From UBA10649 sp965278965 (GTDB lineage Bacteria > Actinomycetota > Actinomycetes > S36-B12): a stretch of 64,000 nucleotides of DNA. Positions 43,668 through 50,964 of this stretch are shown here, piece by piece (the first letter of the stretch is position 1; each line of letters begins with the position of its first letter). The position numbers and the translations under genes are program-made. The stretch spans positions 496,001-560,000 of the forward strand of contig OZ257127.1 of the NCBI GenBank assembly GCA_965278965.1. Reading direction: 5' to 3'. The notes below the pieces were generated by a model, which was given only the letters and a program-made list of their open reading frames with translations, had not been told where the DNA came from and searched no databases.

Positions 43668-43690
43668 CGGCCCCGGTTCGGGGCCGTACC
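43664..43690. terminator. hairpin after xylA
   Basis: GGTACGGCCCC (43664-43674) and its exact complement (43680-43690) form an 11-bp stem with a 5-nt GGTTC loop, 10 nt after the xylA stop codon. It should stop xylA transcripts before they enter the DAHP synthase gene on the same strand. No U-run follows. Confidence 0.72.
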
Positions 43691-43700
43691 TCCTGGTCCG

Positions 43701-44882
43701 TCAGCGGGCGCCGATGAGGTGCTCGGTGGCCAGCTGCTGCAGCCGCACGAAGCCGAAGCCCTTGCCCCCGAAGTAGGCACCGGGGTCGAAGTCCTCGAAC
43801 GCCGACCGGTCGGCGATCAGGTCGTCGTAGGTCTCGCCTGCAGCGAGCGTGGGCACGGAGAGCTCGGGGACGCGCGCGGCGGCGAGCGCCTCCTGCACCT
43901 CCGGATCGGCGCGGAACGCCTCGGTCCGCTCCTTGAGCAGCAGGTAGGTCCGCATGTTCGCGGCCGCCGACTCCCATACGCCGGTCTCGTCCTCGGTGCG
44001 CGAGGGCTTGTAGTCGAAGTGACGCGGCCCGTCGTAGGTCGGCCCCCCGTTCGGCCCGCCGTTCTCCAGCAGGTCCACCAGCGCGAACGCGTTGTGGAGG
44101 TCGCCGTGGCCGAACACCAGGTCCTGGTCGTACTTGATCCCCCGCTGACCGTTCAGGTCGATGTGGAAGAGCTTGCCGTGGTAGAGCGCCTGCGCGATGC
44201 CCGCGGCGAAGTTCAGCCCCGCCATCTGCTCGTGGCCCACCTCGGGGTTGAGGCCCACGAGCTCGGGGTGCTCGAGGGAGTTGATGAAGGCGAGGGCGTG
44301 TCCCACCGTCGGCAGGAGGATGTCACCTCGGGGCTCGTTGGGCTTGGGCTCGATCGCGAAGCGGATCCCGTAGTCCTTGTCGATCACATACTGCGACAGC
44401 ACGTTCACGGCCTCGCGGTAGCGCTCCAGCGCCGCCCGCACGTCCTTCGCCGCGTCGTACTCGGCGCCTTCGCGCCCGCCCCACATGACGAAGGTCTTGG
44501 CGCCGAGCTCGGCGGCGAGGTCGACGTTGCGCAGGACCTTGCGGAGCGCGTACCGACGGACCTCGCGATCGTTCGACGTGAACCCGCCGTCCTTGAACAC
44601 GGGCTGGCTGAACAGGTTGGTCGTGACCATCGGCACCTTCATGCCGGTCGCGTCGAGGGCGCCCTTGAGGCGGTCGATCTGGGAGCGACGCTCGGCGTCG
44701 GTGGAGCCGAACGCGAACAGGTCGTCGTCGTGGAACGTCAGTCCGAACGCCCCGAGCTCAGCCAGCTTCTCGACGACGTGGACGACATCGAGCGGCGGCC
44801 GGGTCGCGGTGCCGAAGGGGTCGATTCCGGTGTATCCAACGGTCCACAGGCCGAAGGTGAACCTGTCGGCGGGCGTCGCCAT
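43701..44882 (-). CDS. xylA: xylose isomerase
   Basis: A 393-residue class I (Streptomyces-type) xylose isomerase, converting D-xylose to D-xylulose. The metal and substrate residues are visible in GLTFHDDDL, VMWGGREGAEYDAAKDV, FAIEPKPNEPRGDILLPTVGHALAF, LNPEVGHEQMAGLNF and HIDLNGQRGIKYDQDLVFGHGD. A CAGGAGCGCAC ribosome site precedes the ATG. A perfect palindrome lies 30 nt upstream, a candidate operator. No xylulokinase gene is present in this window. It is followed by its own hairpin. Confidence 0.97.
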   Translation of the reverse strand: MATPADRFTFGLWTVGYTGIDPFGTATRPPLDVVHVVEKLAELGAFGLTFHDDDLFAFGSTDAERRSQIDRLKGALDATGMKVPMVTTNLFSQPVFKDGGFTSNDREVRRYALRKVLRNVDLAAELGAKTFVMWGGREGAEYDAAKDVRAALERYREAVNVLSQYVIDKDYGIRFAIEPKPNEPRGDILLPTVGHALAFINSLEHPELVGLNPEVGHEQMAGLNFAAGIAQALYHGKLFHIDLNGQRGIKYDQDLVFGHGDLHNAFALVDLLENGGPNGGPTYDGPRHFDYKPSRTEDETGVWESAAANMRTYLLLKERTEAFRADPEVQEALAAARVPELSVPTLAAGETYDDLIADRSAFEDFDPGAYFGGKGFGFVRLQQLATEHLIGAR

Positions 44883-44912
44883 GTGCGCTCCTGAGTGAGG
44901 TAGACGGTGATT

Positions 44913-44927
44913 GTTGCCAGCGGCAAC
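44913..44927. promoter_or_regulatory. operator-like palindrome upstream of xylA
   Basis: GTTGCC-AGC-GGCAAC has 6-bp perfect arms and lies between GH43 and xylA, 31-45 nt before the xylA ATG, next to an AT-rich TAATTA. It is a plausible site for a xylose-responsive ROK or LacI repressor. It is unlike the AT-rich site at the lacI promoter, so a different regulator may act here. Confidence 0.6.
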
Positions 44928-44943
44928 TAATTACCGTCCCAAC

Positions 44944-46512
44944 CTAACCCCGTCGATGCGCTTCGTCCAGCGATATCCCCGACTCGATATCGACCTGTGT
45001 CAGGACGACCCGGTCGACGTCGACGAATCCCTCCCCCACCGCGAAGACCCCGACCCACGGGCCCATGAACGAGCGGGCGCCGTCCGGGGCGAGCGCGCTG
45101 ACGTCGACGACGCCCACGTCGTGGCCGTCCGCCCGGACCGTCGCCGCGAGCCCGTCGATCTCGATCTCCAGCGCGATCGACGTCGGCAGCCCGTCGATGC
45201 TCACCCGCTCGGACCGGTCACCGTCTCGGACCAGCACGACGCGGAGGGGGCCGTCATCGGCGACGGACACCTCAAGATAGGCGTCCGTGCCGGTTCGCAG
45301 GAGCAGTCCGCCGCGGACGCGGTCGCCCCCGAGCTCGATGACGGCGCTCACGCGCGTGCGCGACCAGGGCAGGCGACGGCAACAGAACGCGAGGTCGCCC
45401 GTCTGCGAGGGCTCGACGGGCGATGCGTGAACCCGCGCCCAGCCGACCCGGGCCGCCAGGTCGACGAACGCCGACGGCAGCCGGCCAACGGCCGCCCACT
45501 GGAGGTCGAGCACGGCGTCGTCGAAGTCGTCGACCAGCTCGGTCGCCCGGGCGCTCTGGTCGGGGACGCCGTCGGCGTCGACGACGGCGGTGACACGTCC
45601 GACTCCCGGGGCGAACAAAGGCCTGCCGTCCTCCCACGCGACCGGCACCAGATGGGTCTGCCGGCCCGGGAGTGCGGTCCAACCGTCGTCCAGCTGCACG
45701 GCAAGCATCACGGCCCACCATCCCCCGCGCCCGTCGTCCACCAGATCCGCGTGCCCGACGTCGGCGATCGCCGTACGAGCGCCGAGGTCGCGGTGCGTCA
45801 GCCTCGGGTTGGCGGGGTCGCCCCGGTACGGGCCGGTGATGTCCTCGGCGTACGCGACGCACACGGCGTGATCACGCGCTGTGCCACCTTCGGCGACCAG
45901 GAGCAGCCAGCCCCCGCCGGGCCGCGCCATGAGGTGGGGCCCTTCAGCCCACACGGCCCCCGCGAGGGCTCCGTGCCAGATCCGCACGGGCTCGCCGAGG
46001 GCCGCGAACGTCTGCGGGTCGAGCTCGACGAGCCAGACATCGGTCTGGTCGGGCCACAGCCCGGGGTCGGCGAGCCGCGTGGCGCACAGCCACAGCCGCT
46101 CGCCGTCGAACGTCAGCGAGGGGTCGATGCCGCCGAGCGCGTCGAGCCACGTCGGATCCGACCATCCCGCCGCCGGATCCTCCGTCGTCACGACGAAGTG
46201 GCCGGTGCGGCCCGGCCACCCCCCGGCGTCCGGTCCGACGACCGTGCACGTCAGGTAGAACGTGCCGGCGTGGTGACGGATCGTCGGGGCGTACAGCCCA
46301 CGGGACGACGGGAGGCCGCCGAGATCGAGCTGGTCCGGGCGGTCGATGGCATGGCCCACGAGCTCCCAGTCGACCAGGTTCGACGATCGGTGGATCGGGA
46401 GCCCGGGCAGGAACTCGAAGGACGAGGTGGCGAGGTAAAAGCTGTCGCCGACGCGGCACACGCTCGGGTCGGGATGACACCCGTCCAGGACGGGGTTGCG
46501 GTACTGGCCCAT
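44944..46512 (-). CDS. glycoside hydrolase family 43, beta-xylosidase/arabinofuranosidase
   Basis: A 522-residue GH43 enzyme without a signal peptide, so cytosolic. The five-bladed propeller carries the base Asp in HPDPSV (about residue 15), the pKa-setting Asp in GIDPSLTFDG, and the acid Glu in WAEGPHLM. A C-terminal beta-sandwich (from about 310, LVDDFDDAVLDLQWAAVG) is of the type found in xylan 1,4-beta-xylosidases. It would trim imported xylo-oligosaccharides to xylose for XylA. CTGGAGGCGATGCC provides the ribosome site. It lies 28 nt after the LacI gene and probably shares its transcript. Confidence 0.9.
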   Translation of the reverse strand: MGQYRNPVLDGCHPDPSVCRVGDSFYLATSSFEFLPGLPIHRSSNLVDWELVGHAIDRPDQLDLGGLPSSRGLYAPTIRHHAGTFYLTCTVVGPDAGGWPGRTGHFVVTTEDPAAGWSDPTWLDALGGIDPSLTFDGERLWLCATRLADPGLWPDQTDVWLVELDPQTFAALGEPVRIWHGALAGAVWAEGPHLMARPGGGWLLLVAEGGTARDHAVCVAYAEDITGPYRGDPANPRLTHRDLGARTAIADVGHADLVDDGRGGWWAVMLAVQLDDGWTALPGRQTHLVPVAWEDGRPLFAPGVGRVTAVVDADGVPDQSARATELVDDFDDAVLDLQWAAVGRLPSAFVDLAARVGWARVHASPVEPSQTGDLAFCCRRLPWSRTRVSAVIELGGDRVRGGLLLRTGTDAYLEVSVADDGPLRVVLVRDGDRSERVSIDGLPTSIALEIEIDGLAATVRADGHDVGVVDVSALAPDGARSFMGPWVGVFAVGEGFVDVDRVVLTQVDIESGISLDEAHRRG

Positions 46513-46540
46513 GGCATCGCCTCCAGCTCGTGCAGGCTCG

Positions 46541-47539
46541 TCAGCGCAGCGGCGCAGTGGTCGCGCGCGGGATGAGGCGGGTGGACAGCACGACCTGGGT
46601 CTCGGCGGGTGTCTCCCCGCGCATGAGCGCCGTCACGAGCTCGACCGCGGTCGCCCCCAGGCTTCGCATCGGCTGTCGGATCGTCGTGAGCGGTGTTGCC
46701 CGTTGCGATGCCTCGGGGATGTCGTCGAACCCGACGACGGACAGGTTGTCCGGGACGCGGACGCCCAGCTCGGCCGCGACCTCGAGGAGGGCGATCGCGG
46801 AGAGGTCGTTCGCGGCGAACACAGCCGTCGGCCGGTCCCCCGCCGTCAAGAGGGCCCACGCCGCCTCGCGCGCGGCGTCGTGCTCGTACCGGCCGCTCTG
46901 CACGAGCCTGGGGTCGAACGCGATACCGGCCTCGGTCAGCGCCTGCCGGTACCCGGCCTCGCGCAGGCCGGCCGAGCGCAGGTCCGGCCGTCCGGCGAGG
47001 AAGCCGATCCGCCGGTGCCCGAGCTCGAGCAGGTACCGGGTCGCCTGCAGCGCACCGCCGAGGCTGTCGGACTCGACCGTCGGCAGGTCGGCGCGGCCGG
47101 TGTGCGGGTCGATGGCGACGACCGGGATCTCCGCCGGTGCCGTGAGCACGGTGGGCGTCACGATGATCGCCGCGTCGATGAGAGTGCCGGAGAGGCGTTG
47201 GAGCGAGCGCCGCTCCCAGCCGGCCTCGGAACCTTGCCGGGCGCCGGCGTACGCGAGCACGTCATGCGTGGAGCCGTGCAGGGCGATGCCGACGCCCTTG
47301 AGGATCTCTGCGCTGAACGGTTCGAACGCTGCCACGAGCACACCGATGACGCCCGTCCGGTGCGACCGCATGCTGCTGGCGACGAGGCTCGGCTCGTACC
47401 CGAGCTCCTCCGCGGCCCGGCGCACCTTGGCGACGGTGCTCGGGGCGACGCCGTAGCGGCCGTTGACGGCCTTCGAGACCGTCGCGACGGAGACCCCGGC
47501 CGCGGCGGCCACGTCGTGGATGGTTGGTCTGGGTGCCAT
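46541..47539 (-). CDS. LacI family repressor of the xylo-oligosaccharide locus
   Basis: A 332-residue LacI-type regulator. The N-terminal helix-turn-helix and hinge (TIHDVAAAAGVSVATVSKAVNG, LGYEPSLVASSMRS) are followed by a sugar-binding periplasmic-like core (IGVLVAAF, HRRIGFLAGR, FAANDLSAIALLEVAAELG, VVGFDDIPEASQRATPLTTI). It is divergent from the ABC transporter operon with a 173-bp gap. A TATAGT -10 lies 10 nt before its ATG, and AT-rich inverted repeats overlap the likely -35, so it probably represses itself and the transporter until a xylo-oligosaccharide binds. Confidence 0.92.
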   Translation of the reverse strand: MAPRPTIHDVAAAAGVSVATVSKAVNGRYGVAPSTVAKVRRAAEELGYEPSLVASSMRSHRTGVIGVLVAAFEPFSAEILKGVGIALHGSTHDVLAYAGARQGSEAGWERRSLQRLSGTLIDAAIIVTPTVLTAPAEIPVVAIDPHTGRADLPTVESDSLGGALQATRYLLELGHRRIGFLAGRPDLRSAGLREAGYRQALTEAGIAFDPRLVQSGRYEHDAAREAAWALLTAGDRPTAVFAANDLSAIALLEVAAELGVRVPDNLSVVGFDDIPEASQRATPLTTIRQPMRSLGATAVELVTALMRGETPAETQVVLSTRLIPRATTAPLR

Positions 47540-47549
47540 GGTGCGCCGG

Positions 47550-47592
47550 ACTATAACGAAACAGCACCAACGTCGAAAATGTTTTAGAAAAC
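47550..47592. promoter_or_regulatory. lacI promoter and AT-rich operator
   Basis: On the minus strand, TATAGT (47555-47550) is preceded by a 16-nt spacer and TTCGAC (-35-like). The -35 touches a run of overlapping inverted repeats: AAAATGTTTT (47576-47585) and GTTTTAGAAAAC (47581-47592). Such AT-rich symmetry stands out sharply in this GC-rich region. It fits a LacI operator controlling both divergent transcripts. Confidence 0.62.
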
Positions 47593-47712
47593 TCTGACAC
47601 CGGTCGGCGTCACGGAAAAACTTCAGCCACCGCGGCACCCGGCTCGGGGATGCGGCCCGGCTCGGCGCGCTGCACGCACCGCAGTGCACCCAGGGAAGAA
47701 CAGGGGAACCAC

Positions 47713-49047
47713 ATGAATTCCAGGAGAGTCCTGGCAGGCGCCACCTTCCTAACGGTCGGTGCGCTCGCCCTCAGCGCGTGCTCGAGCGGTACCGACGCCG
47801 CGAGCTCTGACACCGGCACGACGGCTGCCGGTGCAACCTCCGGCGGCGACGCGAACGCCGAGCCGGTCACGATGACGTTCTGGCACAACTCGACGACCGG
47901 CGACGGCAAGAAGTACTGGGAGGACACCGTCGCGGCGTTCGAGGCGGCCAACCCCAACGTCACGATCGAGGTCCAGGCCATCCAGAACGAGGAGATGGAC
48001 GGCAAGCTCCAGACCTCGTTGAACGCCAACGAGGGACCCGACATCTTCATGGCCCGCGGAGGCGGGAAGCTCGCCGACATCGTCTCGGCCGGTCAGGTCA
48101 TGGACATCAGCAGCGGTGTCAGCGAGGCGTCGAAGTCCGCTGTCGGCAACGCGTTGTCGGCCTTCACGGTCGAGGGCAAGACGTACGGTATGCCGGTCTC
48201 GATCCTGCCGTCCGGCATCTTCTACGCGAGCGACCTGTTCACGGCCGCCGGCATCAGCACCCCGCCCGGGACGATCGCCGACCTCGAAGCCGCCGACACC
48301 GCGCTGAAGACCTCGGGCGTGGATCCCATCGCCGTCGGGGCGAAGGACGCGTGGCCGGCAGCCCACTGGTACTACAACTTCGCCCTGCGCGCCTGCGCCC
48401 AGGACGTCATCGAGCAGGCGGCGCTGACCCGCAGCTTCGATGATCCCTGCTGGCTGACGGCCGGGCAGAACCTCGAGGCGTTCTTGAAGACGGAGCCGTT
48501 CAACAAGGGCTTCCTGACGACGCCGGCCCAGCAGGGCGCTGGATCCTCGGCGGGCCTGGTTGCCAACCACAAGGCGGCGATGGAGCTCATGGGGGCGTGG
48601 GATCCGGGCGTCATCGCGTCGCTCACCCCGGACGAGAAGCCGCTGGCGGACCTGTCGTGGTTCCCGTTCCCCGAGGTTCCGGGCGGAGCAGGGGCGCCCG
48701 GCGCGATGATGGGCGGCGTCGACGGGTACTCGTGCTGGGTGAACGCACCGCAGGCATGCGTCGACTTCCTCAACTTCATCGTCGAGAAGGCCAACCAGGA
48801 GGCGTACGCCGATGCCTTCAAGACCCTGCCGGCCTCGACCGAGGCGCAGAGCGTCGTCACTGACCCCGCGCTGCAGGACATCCTCACGGCGTACAACGAC
48901 GCGCCGTACGTCATCTTGTGGCTGGATACCCAGTTCGGACAGAACATCGGCAACGCGCTCAACGTGGCGGTCGTGGACATGTTCGCTGGGAAGGGTTCGC
49001 CGGAGGCGATCGTCGACGCGGTGAACTCCGCTGCCGCGAAGTCTTAG
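47713..49047 (+). CDS. sugar ABC transporter substrate-binding lipoprotein
   Basis: A 444-residue extracytoplasmic sugar-binding lipoprotein (family 1, MalE/CUT1 type). The lipobox is LSAC (Cys23), then a short Ser/Thr/Ala linker and the binding domain from about 55 (VTMTFWHNSTTGDGKKYWEDTVAAFEAANPNVTIE). The C-terminal half contains LPASTEAQSVV and LDTQFGQNIGNALNVAVVDMFAG. By context it should bind xylo-oligosaccharides. CAGGGGAACC is the ribosome site. First gene of a rightward operon with two permeases and a GH3 enzyme; the ATP-hydrolysing subunit (MsiK type) is missing here, as is usual for actinobacterial CUT1 systems. Confidence 0.93.
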   Translation: MNSRRVLAGATFLTVGALALSACSSGTDAASSDTGTTAAGATSGGDANAEPVTMTFWHNSTTGDGKKYWEDTVAAFEAANPNVTIEVQAIQNEEMDGKLQTSLNANEGPDIFMARGGGKLADIVSAGQVMDISSGVSEASKSAVGNALSAFTVEGKTYGMPVSILPSGIFYASDLFTAAGISTPPGTIADLEAADTALKTSGVDPIAVGAKDAWPAAHWYYNFALRACAQDVIEQAALTRSFDDPCWLTAGQNLEAFLKTEPFNKGFLTTPAQQGAGSSAGLVANHKAAMELMGAWDPGVIASLTPDEKPLADLSWFPFPEVPGGAGAPGAMMGGVDGYSCWVNAPQACVDFLNFIVEKANQEAYADAFKTLPASTEAQSVVTDPALQDILTAYNDAPYVILWLDTQFGQNIGNALNVAVVDMFAGKGSPEAIVDAVNSAAAKS

Positions 49048-49057
49048 GGCGGGTTCG

Positions 49058-50089
49058 ATGGCTTCCGTGCGCGACTCGTCGGTGATGGGGGCGACGAGCG
49101 CGCGCGGAACCTCGGGCTCGGAGGAGGGCGCGCCGCCGCCGCCCTCCTCCGAGCCCGTCACCGCCGTCGGGGGTCGACGGCGCGGCGTCGGGTGGGGCGC
49201 CCGGTTCGAGCTCGGCCTGCTCATAGGGCCGGCGCTGATCGTCTTCGTCGCCTTCGTGATCTACCCGGTCGTCATGGCCGCGTACTACGGGTTCTTCAGC
49301 TGGAAGGGCTTCGGCCCGCCGACGGTCTTCGTCGGCTTCCGCAACTACGTGACGATCCTGACCGACCCGGACTTCCACGAAGCGCTGTACCACAACGGGT
49401 TCATCGTCGTGATGTCCCTGGTGATCCAAGGTCCGATCGCGATCGGCCTCGCGCTGCTGCTGAACCGGAAGATGAGGTTCCGCTCGGCGATCCGCGTCCT
49501 GATCTTCGTGCCGTTCGTCATCTCCGAGGTCGTCGTGGGCATCGGCTGGAGCCTCATGCTGCAGACCGACGGCGCGGTCAACGGCCTGCTCAACAAGGTC
49601 GGTCTCGGGGCACTCGGCTCCGAGTGGCTGTCCAACCCGTCGATCGCCATCTGGACGCTGATGGTGATCATCACGTGGAAGTACATCGGCTTCGCGGTGA
49701 TCTTGTTCCTCGCAGGCCTCCAGGGCGTTCCGCCGGAGCTCTCGGAGGCCGCGTCGATCGACGGCGCGTCGTACTGGCAGGTCCAGCGCTACATCGTCCT
49801 GCCGCTGCTCGGCCCGACGATCCGGATCTGGGCCTTCTTGTCGATCATCGGATCCCTACAGCTCTTCGACCTCGTCTGGATCGTCTGGGGCCAGTACGTC
49901 TCGTCGACGGCCGGGACCTCGACGATGGCGACCTACATGGTCGCCAACGGTCGCAACGCCGGCAGCTACGGCTACGGGAGCGCCGTGGCCGTCGTGATGT
50001 TCGCCGTCTCGTTCCTCGTCGCGCTGACGTACCAGCGCTTCGTCCTGCGCCGCGACACCGCCGGCGCCATCACGGGAGGCAGGATCTGA
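49058..50089 (+). CDS. sugar ABC transporter permease 1 (MalF-like)
   Basis: A 343-residue permease with a long cytoplasmic N-terminus (about 50 residues, Ser/Glu/Pro-rich) and six helices. The EAA loop is ELSEAASIDGASYWQVQRYIVLPLLGPTI, which docks the ATPase. It starts 10 nt after the binding-protein stop and ends in a TGATG overlap with the second permease. It works with that permease to import sugar. Confidence 0.93.
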   Translation: MASVRDSSVMGATSARGTSGSEEGAPPPPSSEPVTAVGGRRRGVGWGARFELGLLIGPALIVFVAFVIYPVVMAAYYGFFSWKGFGPPTVFVGFRNYVTILTDPDFHEALYHNGFIVVMSLVIQGPIAIGLALLLNRKMRFRSAIRVLIFVPFVISEVVVGIGWSLMLQTDGAVNGLLNKVGLGALGSEWLSNPSIAIWTLMVIITWKYIGFAVILFLAGLQGVPPELSEAASIDGASYWQVQRYIVLPLLGPTIRIWAFLSIIGSLQLFDLVWIVWGQYVSSTAGTSTMATYMVANGRNAGSYGYGSAVAVVMFAVSFLVALTYQRFVLRRDTAGAITGGRI

Positions 50090-50964
50090 TGGCGACGCTG
50101 GCAGCCTCACCTCCAGTCCTCCGGCGCGGCCGTGGCACGCCCGGGTCCGGCCGGACGGGGACGATGTTCGTCTACTTCCTCGCCTTCGTCCTGGTCGGGC
50201 TGATGCTGGCGCCGATCGTCTACATCATCATCGGCGGGTTCCGGACGAACTCCGAGATCACGGTCGACCCGTCGGGCCTGCCGACCACGTGGCACTGGGA
50301 GAACTACGCGAACGTGCTCAAGAGCGGCGTCTTCTGGCGGCAGGTCGCCAACTCGACGTTCACGGCCGCCTGCACGACGGCCCTCGTCGTCGCGCTGGGC
50401 CTGATGGCGGCGTTCGGCCTGGCGCGCTACCGGTTCCGTGGGCGTGGGGCGATCTTCGCGTTGTTCACCGCCGGGCTCATGTTCCCGGTCACCGTCGCGA
50501 TCACGCCGCTGTACATCCTCGTACGCGATCTCGGGCTGGCCAACTCGCTCGTCGGCGTCATCCTCCCCCAGATCGCGTTCGGCCTGCCGATCACGATCAT
50601 CATCCTGGTCCCGTTCCTCGCCGCGATCCCGAACGATCTGCAGGAGGCTGCGTCGATTGATGGCTGCAGCCGCCTGGGCTTCTTCTGGCGCATGGTCCTG
50701 CCGCTGTCGCTCCCCGGCGTCATCACGGTCGGCATCCTCGCGTTCGTGACGAGCTGGAACAGCTACATCCTTCCGCTGTTCCTGCTGAGCAGCGAGTCCA
50801 ACTTCACGCTCCCTCTCGGCACGCAGTCGTACGCCTCCCAGTACGCGGTCGACACGGCTCGCGTCCTGGCCTTCACCTCGTTGTCGATGATCCCGGCGCT
50901 GATCTTCTTCAGCGCCTTCGAACGTCGCATCGTCGGCGGCCTGACCGGGGCGGTGAAGGGCTGA
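50089..50964 (+). CDS. sugar ABC transporter permease 2 (MalG-like)
   Basis: A 291-residue permease, six helices, EAA loop DLQEAASIDGCSRLGFFWRMVLPLSLPGV. A typical MalG-type C-terminus (AFERRIVGGLTGAVKG) is present. The start and stop both form TGATG one-base overlaps with neighbours. It forms the heterodimeric channel with permease 1. Confidence 0.93.
   Translation: MATLAASPPVLRRGRGTPGSGRTGTMFVYFLAFVLVGLMLAPIVYIIIGGFRTNSEITVDPSGLPTTWHWENYANVLKSGVFWRQVANSTFTAACTTALVVALGLMAAFGLARYRFRGRGAIFALFTAGLMFPVTVAITPLYILVRDLGLANSLVGVILPQIAFGLPITIIILVPFLAAIPNDLQEAASIDGCSRLGFFWRMVLPLSLPGVITVGILAFVTSWNSYILPLFLLSSESNFTLPLGTQSYASQYAVDTARVLAFTSLSMIPALIFFSAFERRIVGGLTGAVKG

Noticed and set aside
42492..44894. 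800-residue plus-strand open frame opposite aroG and xylA
   Set aside because: Antisense shadow of two unmistakable enzymes; composition is typical of complement-frame translation.
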